Of a stretch of 64,000 bases of DNA, positions 25,924-34,118 are shown in pieces (position 1 is the stretch's first letter; each line of letters starts with the position of its first letter). Under the pieces are notes generated by a model. It worked only from the letters and a program-made list of their open reading frames with translations, had not been told where the DNA came from and did not search any database. A program made the translations under genes and the position numbers. Origin of the DNA: Comamonas sp. lk (GTDB taxonomy: Bacteria; Pseudomonadota; Gammaproteobacteria; Burkholderiales; Burkholderiaceae_C); contig CAMELV010000006.1 in NCBI GenBank assembly GCA_945925985.1, forward strand, positions 62,001 through 126,000, written 5' to 3'.

Positions 25924-27678
25924 CTACTTGCGTTGCTTGAGCCGGTTGACGACCTGGTTAAAGCCTTCCCAGGGCAGGGGTGCGGCGATGTACGGGTCTT
26001 GCGCGTTCGGGTAGCCAGTCCAGTAGTTGCTATTGAAGACCACTACTTGCACCTCTTCGGCCAACGTGACCTGTGGCATGTCCGTCAAAATAATGCGCGT
26101 AGCCTCTTTGACGAGCTTCATGTACTCCGCATCTTGCGGCGATGGGCGGCTGGCCTCCATCTTGTCCAACAAGGTGTTAAAAGCGGGATTGTTGTAACGT
26201 GTCAGCGCTCTGATGTTCGATTGTTTCTGGCCAGACGCAGCAACGTATTTACCGTGCATGTGTTCCAGCGTCTGCCAAGGGTCGTACAGGCTACCGCAAT
26301 GAAAGCTGATGGCCGCCTCGAAGTTGCCCGTGCTGACGGCGTCCCAATAGGCCGCATCCTGCATATTGCGGAATATCGTGTCGATGCCAGCGGCCTGCAG
26401 TTGTCTCGCCAGCACGGGGCCGAGCGCGTCGCCAGGAGGGGTCAATATCGTCAAGGACCAAGGCTGACCACCTGGCTGTGCCCACTTGCCATCAGCCCCT
26501 TTCTTGTAGCCTTTTCCTGTTAGCAAGGCTTCAGTCTTGCGAATATCAAGCTTGTCCACGGCTGCGGCGATCATCACGTCCTGCATTTGTGCCGTGTAGG
26601 CTTTGAGCGTACCGTAGGATGAAAATGGCGCGCTGGCTTTGGGCATTGAGCCTTCGAAGGCCAGGCTCACCAGTTGGTCGCGATTGATGGCGCTGTTAAC
26701 GGCCTGGCGCACCTCGGTCACGTTGAAAGGCGCCTTTTGGTTGTTGAACACCAATCGGAATGTGCAGCCATTTGGACTACCCCATACCGGGCCCGAAGCG
26801 TTCCAGGATTGCAGGCGCGGATTGCGCGCCTTGGCAGCTTCAAAGTTGCCCACTGAGAGATTGCGGCCTACGTCGATCTCATTGTTGGTGAACAACTGCG
26901 CAAGCGCCTCGACACTGGAGGGGCGATAGATGATCCGTTCAGGCACCGGCATGGCAGGTGCTACCTTTGCCCCGACAGCCCACCAAGCGGCACGGCGGTC
27001 GAAAACTAGGCTACCAGAATCAGCCTTGACGAGTTTGTAAGGCCCTGTGCCGACCGGCCACCCTTTGGCCAGGTCCAAGAACCCAAAGGTGCGGGGGTTC
27101 TGGTCTTTCCAGATGTGTTTGGGTACCACCACGAAACGACCGGCCTGGCCAGTGGCAAGGAAATCAGAGACCCAGCGCGGTCCGGGCTTGTTGAGCTTGA
27201 TTTTGACGGTCAGCTTGTCAGGAGCCGATTCCGACGCGACCCACTCCTTGATGGCACCTGACATGATGATGTCCGGTGCTGCAGCACGGAGCATAGCCAG
27301 CGTAAAAACAACGTCTTCCGACGTAAAGGGCTGGCCATCACTCCACATCACGTTGTCATGGAGCTTGATCGTGATTTCAGTAAAGTCTTTGTTGTATTCG
27401 AAGCTGTTCGCTTGCCACGGGATGATCTTGTTGTCATTGTGGTTGGTGTAGAACAACATCTCATTCACGGTGTAGTGCAAGTTATTGCGCTGGTGCAGCA
27501 GCACACCTGAATACGGACTGAAATTGGTTGGCGACGGAACCTGGTTGTAGAAATCCCAGCCCTGGCTGATGAGGGTCCTATCGCGTGGTACTTCTGGCAG
27601 GCTTTGCGCTAGCGCGCTGCCCAGCGCCAGATGAGCAAATACTCCAATGATTGAGTAGGTCAAATTACGCAGTTTCAT
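25924..27678 (-). CDS. ABC transporter solute-binding protein, SBP_bac_5 family
   Basis: About 584 residues. A signal peptide (KLRNLTYSIIGVFAHLALGSALAQ) is followed by a family-5 binding protein fold with ITIKLHDNVMWSDGQPFTSEDVVFTL, the common N-terminal signature of peptide, nickel and some oligosaccharide binders. It is the first gene of the operon and would capture the substrate in the periplasm. A family-5 protein with rhamnose enzymes suggests a rhamnose-containing oligosaccharide or glycoside rather than a peptide. The promoter region contains a 32-bp palindrome. Confidence 0.87.
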   Translation of the reverse strand: MKLRNLTYSIIGVFAHLALGSALAQSLPEVPRDRTLISQGWDFYNQVPSPTNFSPYSGVLLHQRNNLHYTVNEMLFYTNHNDNKIIPWQANSFEYNKDFTEITIKLHDNVMWSDGQPFTSEDVVFTLAMLRAAAPDIIMSGAIKEWVASESAPDKLTVKIKLNKPGPRWVSDFLATGQAGRFVVVPKHIWKDQNPRTFGFLDLAKGWPVGTGPYKLVKADSGSLVFDRRAAWWAVGAKVAPAMPVPERIIYRPSSVEALAQLFTNNEIDVGRNLSVGNFEAAKARNPRLQSWNASGPVWGSPNGCTFRLVFNNQKAPFNVTEVRQAVNSAINRDQLVSLAFEGSMPKASAPFSSYGTLKAYTAQMQDVMIAAAVDKLDIRKTEALLTGKGYKKGADGKWAQPGGQPWSLTILTPPGDALGPVLARQLQAAGIDTIFRNMQDAAYWDAVSTGNFEAAISFHCGSLYDPWQTLEHMHGKYVAASGQKQSNIRALTRYNNPAFNTLLDKMEASRPSPQDAEYMKLVKEATRIILTDMPQVTLAEEVQVVVFNSNYWTGYPNAQDPYIAAPLPWEGFNQVVNRLKQRK

Positions 27679-27736
27679 GACGGTCTCCGTTCCAGAGGTT
27701 TGTGCCGCCGATGGCGGCTGAAAGGGTTCATAGCGG

Positions 27737-27768
27737 CGTTAACTTTGAACTTGATTTCAATGTTAACG
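27737..27768. promoter_or_regulatory. 32-bp hyphenated palindrome, probable operator
   Basis: Outer arms CGTTAAC (27737-27743) and GTTAACG (27762-27768) enclose inner arms TTGAA and TTCAA, so almost the whole 32 bp reads the same on both strands. It lies 59 bases upstream of the binding-protein gene and 100 bases upstream of the divergent lacI-type gene, where it could control both. Confidence 0.6.
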
Positions 27769-27867
27769 ATCACATTTCATCACGTTCTGCGAGTTCGGCT
27801 TCTACGTGTTTTCCCTAGGCTTTCGGCGCAGCGGGTACGATAGTTCCCTTCATAAAGGTCCAGCTTG

Positions 27868-28878
27868 ATGGCAAGAAGCTCAATAAGAATGAGTGATGTG
27901 GCGCGACAAGTCGGTGTCTCCACCATGACTGTGTCACGCGCGCTGAGCCAGCCGCAAAATGTGGCGCCGGAAACGCGAGAGCGCATTCTGCAGGCCATTG
28001 GCACGCAGGGATACGTGCCCAACGGCGTGGCTGGCAGCCTGCGCGCACGGCGGGGCCGCGGTGTGGTGTGCATCGTGCCGCATATTGCCAACTCGGTTTT
28101 CAGCGATACCTTGCAAGGCCTCAATGATGCCCTGCGCCCGGCCAGCATGCACGTCATGCTCGGCACCTCGGGGTACTCTTCGATGGAGGAGGCGCAGGTA
28201 CTAGAGGAGTTTGTTCGCATGAGGCCGGAGGCGGTCGTCTTGTGGGGAACCCGCCGACACCCCAAGAGTCGCGCACTTTTAAGGCGCCTCGGCGTTTGCG
28301 TGATAGAGCTTTTCGACCTTGTGCCCGATCCGTTTGACCAGGTGATCGGGTTTTCCAATGAATTGGCGATGCGTGCGTTGGTGGACCATCTGCTGTCCCA
28401 AGGGCGCAGGCGTATCGCATTCGTTGGCAGCACCAATGAACGGGATATGAGCAATACGCAGCGCGCTGACGGTTGGCGCACGGCCTTGCGTCATGCTGGA
28501 TTGGCGTCGGATGGCCTGATGGTTGAGGCAGACGGCACCACGGCGGGCGGCGAGCAGGCCTTTCGGCAGCTGGTAGCCACTGGCGTGGCATTTGACGCAG
28601 TTTGTTGTGTGAGCGACTTGATGGCGGTTGGTGTCTTGATTGAATGCCGCCGCATGGGCATCAACGTGCCGCAGCAATTGTCTGTGTGCGGCTTTGGCGA
28701 TAACCCGCTGGCCCAGGCCTTTGACCCGCCCTTGAGTACGGTGCGCCTGCCCCGCTATGCCATTGGCAAGGTGGCGGGCGAACAAGTGCTCCAGCGCATG
28801 GCCGGCGAGCCGGTGCTTCAACGGACGATTGATTTGGGCTTTGAACTGATTGTTCGTGCCACTAGTGCCGTGCTATGA
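27868..28878 (+). CDS. LacI-family transcriptional regulator
   Basis: About 336 residues. The N-terminal helix-turn-helix MSDVARQVGVSTMTVSRALSQP and hinge helix GVAGSLRAR are typical, followed by a periplasmic-binding-protein-like effector domain. It is divergent from the nine-gene deoxyhexose operon and probably represses it until an intermediate binds. The ATG at 27868 has AAAGG upstream; an ATG seven codons later would still keep the whole DNA-binding helix. Its 3' end overlaps the convergent hydrolase gene by 17 bases. Confidence 0.9.
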   Translation: MARSSIRMSDVARQVGVSTMTVSRALSQPQNVAPETRERILQAIGTQGYVPNGVAGSLRARRGRGVVCIVPHIANSVFSDTLQGLNDALRPASMHVMLGTSGYSSMEEAQVLEEFVRMRPEAVVLWGTRRHPKSRALLRRLGVCVIELFDLVPDPFDQVIGFSNELAMRALVDHLLSQGRRRIAFVGSTNERDMSNTQRADGWRTALRHAGLASDGLMVEADGTTAGGEQAFRQLVATGVAFDAVCCVSDLMAVGVLIECRRMGINVPQQLSVCGFGDNPLAQAFDPPLSTVRLPRYAIGKVAGEQVLQRMAGEPVLQRTIDLGFELIVRATSAVL

Positions 28879-29662
28879 ACGCGCTAGCCGCGCTGATCAG
28901 CGCTTGCGGCTGGTCCCGCTGCGGCGAGTGGCCGCAGTCGGGTAGCGCCAGCAGCTCGGTGCCGGGCAGGGCGGCTGCAATGCCCTCGATCTGGGCCAGT
29001 GTGCCGTATTCGTCGTCCAGTCCCTGCACCGCCAGCACCGGGCAGCGAATGGCGCTCAGTTCGGTATCAATGCGCCAGTTTCTAAAGGCGGTGATGAGCC
29101 AGACGTCGTTCCAGCCCCAAAAGGCCGAGTCGGGGTGGTCGTGGTAGCGCGCCAGCCGCTGACGCAGGTCGGCGTGCAGGTAGGCCTCGCGGGCCTGGGC
29201 GATGCTGCGGACGGACAGGTCTTCTACAAAAATGTGAGGCGCCAGCACGATGGCGCCGGCCACCCGCTCAGGAAAGGCGGCGGCGTGCAACAGGGCAATT
29301 GAGCCGCCGTCACTGTGGCCGAACAGCCAGGGCGGGGTCGCCAGCGTGTCTATGCCCAGTGCCAACAGCAGCGTCGGCAGCACCTCATGGGCTTGCCTGT
29401 GCAAAAAATCGGGGCCCCAGTGTTCGTCGGGCGCGCGTGGGGTGGAGCGACCGTAGCCGGGGCGCGAATAGATGAGGCCACGGCAGCCCGTGGCAGCGCA
29501 AAGCGCCGCTGGAAAGTCGCGCCACATCGCCACAGAGCCCAGGCCTTCATGCAAAAGCACCACCAGTGGTGCGTCGGGCCCGTCTGCGCCCACCCACAGG
29601 TACTCTATTTGAACCGGCTGGCCGCGCCAGACGATATTGGCCCAGGCGGGCGCCGGGCTCAT
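28862..29662 (-). CDS. Alpha/beta hydrolase linked to benzoate-CoA ligase
   Basis: About 266 residues. An alpha/beta hydrolase with nucleophile elbow GHSDGG, an oxyanion-hole region LLHEGLGSVAMW, the acid in QGLDDEYG and the histidine in DCGHSPQ. The substrate is not known. It overlaps the stop/start of the benzoate-CoA ligase gene (ATGA), so it belongs to that operon; similar hydrolases accompany other benzoate-CoA clusters, where they might release an aromatic acid from an ester or thioester. Confidence 0.8.
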   Translation of the reverse strand: MSPAPAWANIVWRGQPVQIEYLWVGADGPDAPLVVLLHEGLGSVAMWRDFPAALCAATGCRGLIYSRPGYGRSTPRAPDEHWGPDFLHRQAHEVLPTLLLALGIDTLATPPWLFGHSDGGSIALLHAAAFPERVAGAIVLAPHIFVEDLSVRSIAQAREAYLHADLRQRLARYHDHPDSAFWGWNDVWLITAFRNWRIDTELSAIRCPVLAVQGLDDEYGTLAQIEGIAAALPGTELLALPDCGHSPQRDQPQALISAASAFIARH

Positions 29663-31242
29663 GGCTGGCCGCGCTCCAGGTCGCGCAGCTTGAAGCGCTG
29701 AATCTTGCCGGTGGCGGTCTTGGGCAGCTCGGCCAGAAAAGCGATGCTGCGCGGGTATTTGTAGGGGGCCAGCCGTGTTTTCACAAAGGCCTGCAAGGCC
29801 TCTTCGCTCACCTGTTGCCCGGGTTTGAGCACCACAAACGCCTTGGTTTTGGTCAGGCCCTGTGCGTCGGGCATACCGATGACGGCGGCCTCCAGCACGG
29901 CCTCGTGCTGAACCAGGGTGGATTCGACCTCGAACGGCGACACATAAATGCCGCTGACCTTGAGCATGTCGTCGCTGCGGCCGGCGTAGGTGTAGCTGCC
30001 ATCGCTGTTGCGCACGTACTTGTCGCCGCTTTGGGTCCAGGCGCCCTGAAAGGTCTCGCGCGATTTGGCCCGGTTGCCCCAGTACATCAGCGCAGCGCTG
30101 GGGCCCTGGATGCAGAGGTCGCCAGTCTCCCCGTCGGCCACCGGGGCGCCGTTGTCACCGCGCAGCTCAATCAGGTATCCCAGCACCGGCCAGCCGGTGC
30201 TGCCGTAGCGCACCCGCCCGGGCTGGTTGGAGAGGTAGATGTGGAGCATTTCGGTCGAGCCGATGCCGTCAATCACGTCAACGCCCATCCTTGCCTTGAA
30301 GCGCTCACCCAGCTCGGCAGGCAGTGCCTCGCCGGCGGACGAGGCCAGCCGCAAGGCCACGGCCGAGCGCTCGGGCAGAGCGGGCGACGCCAGCATGCCG
30401 GCAAAGCCGGTCGGCGCGCCGAAAAACACCGTGGGCTTGATGCCACCGACCTCACCGCGCCAGCGCCGGAACGTGGCCTCGGGCGTGGGCCGCTCGGCCA
30501 TCAGCAGGGTGGTGGCGCCGACGCTTAAAGGAAAGCTAAGCGAGTTGCCCAGTCCGTAGGCAAAAAACAGCTTGGCGGCAGAAAAGCAAACGTCCTGTTC
30601 GGTTAGGCCGAGCACGGCTGTGCCGTAAAGCTCGGCCGTCCAGTAGGGGTTAGCCTGGCTGTGCAGCGTGCCCTTGGGCCTGCCCGTGGAGCCCGAGGAA
30701 TACAGCCAGAAGCCCGGGTCATCGGGGCCGGTGCCGGCCGGCGATGCCATTGGCGCGTGCAGCAGCAGCAGCGGTCCAAGGGCCTGCTCGCCGGCTTGAA
30801 GCGGCTGCGTCGGGCGCGACACCAGCACCTGCTTGACCTCGTGCGGTGCCAGCGCCAAGGCCTGGCGCAGCAGGGGCAGCAGCGCGGCGGAGACCAGCAC
30901 CGCCTGCGCCCGGCTGTGGCCCAGCATGTAGGCGTAGTCATCGGCGGTCAGCAGGGTGTTGACGGCCACCGGCACGATGCCAGCGTACAGCGCGCCCAGA
31001 AAACTCACCGGCCAGTCGCAGCAGTCGTGCATCAGCAGCAGCACCCGCTCTTCGCGGCGCAAGCCCAGCGCCAGCAGGGCGGCGGCCAGCTGGCGCTGCT
31101 GCTTGATCAGTTCACCGTAGCTCAAGGGCCCCTGGTCGTCGATGAAGGCGGCCTTGTCCGGCCGCGCGGCATTGCGCGCGATCAGGTGCTGGGCAAAGTT
31201 GAAGGGCGTACCTGGCTCGGCTGCTTTGGGTGATGTTTTCAT
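29659..31242 (-). CDS. bclA: Benzoate-CoA ligase
   Basis: About 527 residues. AMP-forming acyl-CoA synthetase with the P-loop-like YSSGSTGRPKGTLHSQ, then FFAYGLGNSLSFPLSVGATT, the domain-hinge region YTYAGRSDDMLKVSGIYVSPFEVE, and the acyl-adenylation lysine in PKTATGKIQRFKLR. This string is close to benzoate-CoA ligases of the aerobic box and anaerobic pathways. It activates benzoate with ATP and CoA in the cytoplasm. It is transcribed away from boxR, with two 14-bp motif copies in the shared promoter region. Confidence 0.9.
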   Translation of the reverse strand: MKTSPKAAEPGTPFNFAQHLIARNAARPDKAAFIDDQGPLSYGELIKQQRQLAAALLALGLRREERVLLLMHDCCDWPVSFLGALYAGIVPVAVNTLLTADDYAYMLGHSRAQAVLVSAALLPLLRQALALAPHEVKQVLVSRPTQPLQAGEQALGPLLLLHAPMASPAGTGPDDPGFWLYSSGSTGRPKGTLHSQANPYWTAELYGTAVLGLTEQDVCFSAAKLFFAYGLGNSLSFPLSVGATTLLMAERPTPEATFRRWRGEVGGIKPTVFFGAPTGFAGMLASPALPERSAVALRLASSAGEALPAELGERFKARMGVDVIDGIGSTEMLHIYLSNQPGRVRYGSTGWPVLGYLIELRGDNGAPVADGETGDLCIQGPSAALMYWGNRAKSRETFQGAWTQSGDKYVRNSDGSYTYAGRSDDMLKVSGIYVSPFEVESTLVQHEAVLEAAVIGMPDAQGLTKTKAFVVLKPGQQVSEEALQAFVKTRLAPYKYPRSIAFLAELPKTATGKIQRFKLRDLERGQP

Positions 31243-31320
31243 ACGCTAGCCCTTGTCGTCATTGAGGGACGGCTCGAGTCTGGGGTTGATTTGATGAACC
31301 GGCTTGTTGTTCTGACGAAT

Positions 31321-31334
31321 ATGCATTATTGTGC
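31321..31334 (+). promoter_or_regulatory. Putative BoxR site 1
   Basis: ATGCATTATTGTGC. One of three copies of ATGCAWTAWWGTGC around the box genes, lying in the bclA-boxR divergent region. TGCA-core repeats have been reported for the operators of BoxR/BzdR regulators, from memory. Confidence 0.6.
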
Positions 31335-31370
31335 GCGTGAAAGCTTAATCGTCGCCCCAAGCGCTGTCAA

Positions 31371-31384
31371 GCACTATATTGCAT
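31371..31384 (-). promoter_or_regulatory. Putative BoxR site 2
   Basis: ATGCAATATAGTGC read on the reverse strand, in inverted orientation to site 1 and 13 bases before the boxR start. It would allow autoregulation of boxR together with control of bclA. Confidence 0.6.
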
Positions 31385-31396
31385 AAAATAGAGCCT

Positions 31397-32302
31397 ATGA
31401 ACCCAACTGCCATCGACGCGTCCAAGCCAGAAGGGGTGCCTAAAAACCCTTTCCTCGTCGCGCTCGGCGAGCGAACCCGTGCCCTGCGGGCCCGCCGCGG
31501 CATGACGCGCAAGGCGGTCGCGGTGGCGGCCGGTGTGTCGGAGCGGCACCTGGCCAACCTGGAATATGGTGAAGGCAATGCGTCTATTTTGGTGCTGCTG
31601 CAGGTGGCCGGCGCTTTGCAGTGCGCCCTGGCCGAGTTGATTGGTGATGTCACCACGCTGTCCCCCGAATGGCTGCTGATTCGCGACCTGCTGGGTCAGC
31701 AAGAGGAGGCGGCCTTGCGCCGGGTGCGCGTTGGCCTCGCCGCTATGTTGGGTGTTGGCCATGGCGCTGGTACCCAGGCCAGTGCGCGGGTGGCGCTGAT
31801 CGGCTTGCGTGGCGCCGGCAAGTCCACCCTGGGTCAGATGCTGGCGGCTGACCTCGGATTTCCCTTTGTCGAGCTCAGCCGCGAGATCGAAAAGCTCGCC
31901 GGTTGCAGCGTGGCTGAAATCCAGGCCCTGTACGGCGCCAACGCCTACCGCCGCTATGAGCGGCGCGCCTTGGAGGAGGCGATCCAGATTTACCCGGAGG
32001 CGGTGATCGCCACGCCGGGCGGGCTGGTGTCTGACCCCACCAATTTCAATGCACTGCTAGCCCATTGCAGCACGGTCTGGTTGCAGGCAGCGCCAGAGGA
32101 CCATATGAATCGCGTGGTGGCGCAGGGTGACACCCGGCCCATGGCAGCCAGCCGTGAAGCCATGGAAGACCTGAAGGGCATTCTTGCCGGGCGAGCGCCC
32201 TTTTATTCGAAAGCACAGCTGCTGATCGACACCAGCGCCCAACCGCTGGACGCTACCTTCTTGCTGTTGCGCGACAGGGTGCGGCAACTGCTGATGCCGT
32301 AA
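31397..32302 (+). CDS. boxR: BoxR, benzoyl-CoA-responsive regulator
   Basis: About 301 residues. An N-terminal XRE-type helix-turn-helix (MTRKAVAVAAGVSERHLANLE) is joined to a shikimate-kinase-like domain with the P-loop GLRGAGKSTLGQ. This fusion is the hallmark of BzdR/BoxR regulators, which repress benzoate genes and are released by benzoyl-CoA. The ATG at 31397 is used; the ORF track begins six codons earlier at a TTG that would overlap site 2. The gene lies between the divergent bclA and the boxCBA genes, with candidate operators on both sides. Confidence 0.92.
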   Translation: MNPTAIDASKPEGVPKNPFLVALGERTRALRARRGMTRKAVAVAAGVSERHLANLEYGEGNASILVLLQVAGALQCALAELIGDVTTLSPEWLLIRDLLGQQEEAALRRVRVGLAAMLGVGHGAGTQASARVALIGLRGAGKSTLGQMLAADLGFPFVELSREIEKLAGCSVAEIQALYGANAYRRYERRALEEAIQIYPEAVIATPGGLVSDPTNFNALLAHCSTVWLQAAPEDHMNRVVAQGDTRPMAASREAMEDLKGILAGRAPFYSKAQLLIDTSAQPLDATFLLLRDRVRQLLMP

Positions 32303-32304
32303 AA

Positions 32305-32318
32305 ATGCATTAAAGTGC
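32305..32318 (+). promoter_or_regulatory. Putative BoxR site 3
   Basis: ATGCATTAAAGTGC, 12 of 14 positions as site 1, placed directly after the boxR stop and about 97 bases upstream of boxC, where it could control the boxCBA-thiolase transcript. Confidence 0.6.
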
Positions 32319-32414
32319 CGGGCGACGAGATGATAAGCAATATAATTCAAATTCGCCCACCCTCCCCACCGACCTTGCATGCGATTGGCTATGCCCCATT
32401 AAAGTGACCAGACC

Positions 32415-34073
32415 ATGACCCATCCCAGCCGTGTCGAGTACCAGACCAACCCTTCCCAGTACAAGCACTGGCAGCTGAGCTTTGCCGGCCCAGTTGCCAC
32501 CCTGAAAGCTGACTTCGACGAAAACGCCGGCTTGCGTCCGGGGTACAAGCTCAAGCTCAACAGCTATGACCTGGGCGTGGACATTGAACTTAACGACGCC
32601 ATTCAGCGCATCCGCTTTGAGCACCCCGAGGTTCGCACTGTGGTGGTGGCCAGCGCCAAAGACAAAGTGTTCTGCTCAGGCGCCAACATCTTCATGCTGG
32701 GCGTCAGCAGCCATGCCTGGAAAGTGAACTTTTGCAAGTTCACCAATGAAACCCGCAACGGCCTGGAAGACTCCTCCCTACACAGTGGCCTCAAATTTCT
32801 GGCTGCCGTGAACGGCGCCTGCGCCGGAGGTGGCTACGAGCTGGCGCTGGCCTGCGACGAAATCATTCTGGTGGACGACCGCGCCAGTGCTGTCAGCCTG
32901 CCCGAGGTACCGCTGCTGGGCGTGCTGCCGGGTACCGGCGGCCTGACCCGGGTGACCGACAAAAAGCACGTGCGCCATGACCTGGCCGACATGTTCTGCA
33001 CCAGCGTTGAGGGGGTGCGTGGCCAGAAGGCCAAGGACTGGCGCCTGGTCGATCACATCGCCAAACCCCAGGTGTTTGCACAGACCGTGCAGCAGCGCGC
33101 CCTTGAACTGGCCGCGCAGAGCGACCGCCCCACTGACGGCCTTGGCGTGGCGCTGACCCCGCTCCAGCGCGTGACCGAGGCCGACGCCTTGCACTACACC
33201 CATGTGTCGGTGCAGATCGACCGCGCCAAGCGCACCGCCACCTGGACTGTGAAGGCGCCTGCAGCGCCTCAGCCCAGTGACATTGCCGGCATTGAGGCCG
33301 CTGGCGCTGCCTGGTACCCGCTGGCCATGGCGCGTGAACTCGAAGACGCTATTTTGCAGATGCGCACCAATGAGCTTGATATTGGCGTTTGGCTGATCAA
33401 GACCAAAGGCGATGCCGCCGCCGTGCTGGCGATGGACGGCACTCTGGTGGCGCACCAGAAGCACTGGCTGGTGCGCGAAACCATTGGCCTGCTGCGCCGC
33501 ACCTTCTCGCGGCTGGATGTGTCCTCGCGCAGCCTGTTCGCGCTGATCGAATCCGGCTCTTGTTTTGCCGGCACCCTGCTGGAGCTGTCGCTGGCCTGTG
33601 ACCGCAGCTACCACCTGGCGCTGCCGGACGATGCCGCGGCCGCCCCCAAGATCGCTGTGGGCGAGACCAATTTCGGCCTGTACCCGATGATCACCGGCCA
33701 AAGCCGCTTGCAACGTCGCTTTTACGACGAGCAGCCCGCGCTGGAGGCGGTGCGTGCCCAAGCCGGCCAGCCGCTGGACGCCGATGCCGCCTGGGCACTG
33801 GGCTTAGTCACCGCCAACCCGGACGATATCGACTGGGCTGACGAAATTCGTATCGCCGTTGAGGAGCGGGTGGCGATGTCGCCCGACGCCCTGACGGGGC
33901 TGGAAGCCAACCTGCGCTTCAATGGCCCCGAGAACATGTTCACCCGCATCTTTGGCCGCCTGAGCGCCTGGCAAAACTGGATCTTCCAGCGGCCCAACGC
34001 CGTGGGCGAGAAGGGTGCACTCAAGGTCTACGGCAAGGGCGACAAGGCCCAGTTCGACTGGCACCGCGTCTAA
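32415..34073 (+). CDS. boxC: 2,3-epoxybenzoyl-CoA dihydrolase BoxC
   Basis: About 552 residues, the normal BoxC size. It has two crotonase-like parts, with NGACAGGGYELALACDEI in the first and GSCFAGTLLELSLACDRSY in the second. BoxC opens the non-aromatic ring of 2,3-epoxybenzoyl-CoA with two waters, giving 3,4-dehydroadipyl-CoA semialdehyde and formate. It is the first of four co-directional genes, boxC-boxB-boxA-thiolase. No clear Shine-Dalgarno precedes the ATG at 32415. Confidence 0.93.
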   Translation: MTHPSRVEYQTNPSQYKHWQLSFAGPVATLKADFDENAGLRPGYKLKLNSYDLGVDIELNDAIQRIRFEHPEVRTVVVASAKDKVFCSGANIFMLGVSSHAWKVNFCKFTNETRNGLEDSSLHSGLKFLAAVNGACAGGGYELALACDEIILVDDRASAVSLPEVPLLGVLPGTGGLTRVTDKKHVRHDLADMFCTSVEGVRGQKAKDWRLVDHIAKPQVFAQTVQQRALELAAQSDRPTDGLGVALTPLQRVTEADALHYTHVSVQIDRAKRTATWTVKAPAAPQPSDIAGIEAAGAAWYPLAMARELEDAILQMRTNELDIGVWLIKTKGDAAAVLAMDGTLVAHQKHWLVRETIGLLRRTFSRLDVSSRSLFALIESGSCFAGTLLELSLACDRSYHLALPDDAAAAPKIAVGETNFGLYPMITGQSRLQRRFYDEQPALEAVRAQAGQPLDADAAWALGLVTANPDDIDWADEIRIAVEERVAMSPDALTGLEANLRFNGPENMFTRIFGRLSAWQNWIFQRPNAVGEKGALKVYGKGDKAQFDWHRV

Positions 34074-34118
34074 GCCCCTGCACCACAGCAGTCCGTTTGT
34101 TTTTAATTGGAGTTCCCC

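Noticed and set aside
27751-27760. FNR box in the LacI intergenic region
   Set aside because: TTGATTTCAA has no proper four-base spacing and belongs to the 32-bp palindrome.
29566-30528. Plus-strand ORF of 320 residues
   Set aside because: Antisense to bclA; no recognisable domain.
32778-33761. Minus-strand ORF of 327 residues
   Set aside because: Antisense to boxC; repetitive composition and no start context.
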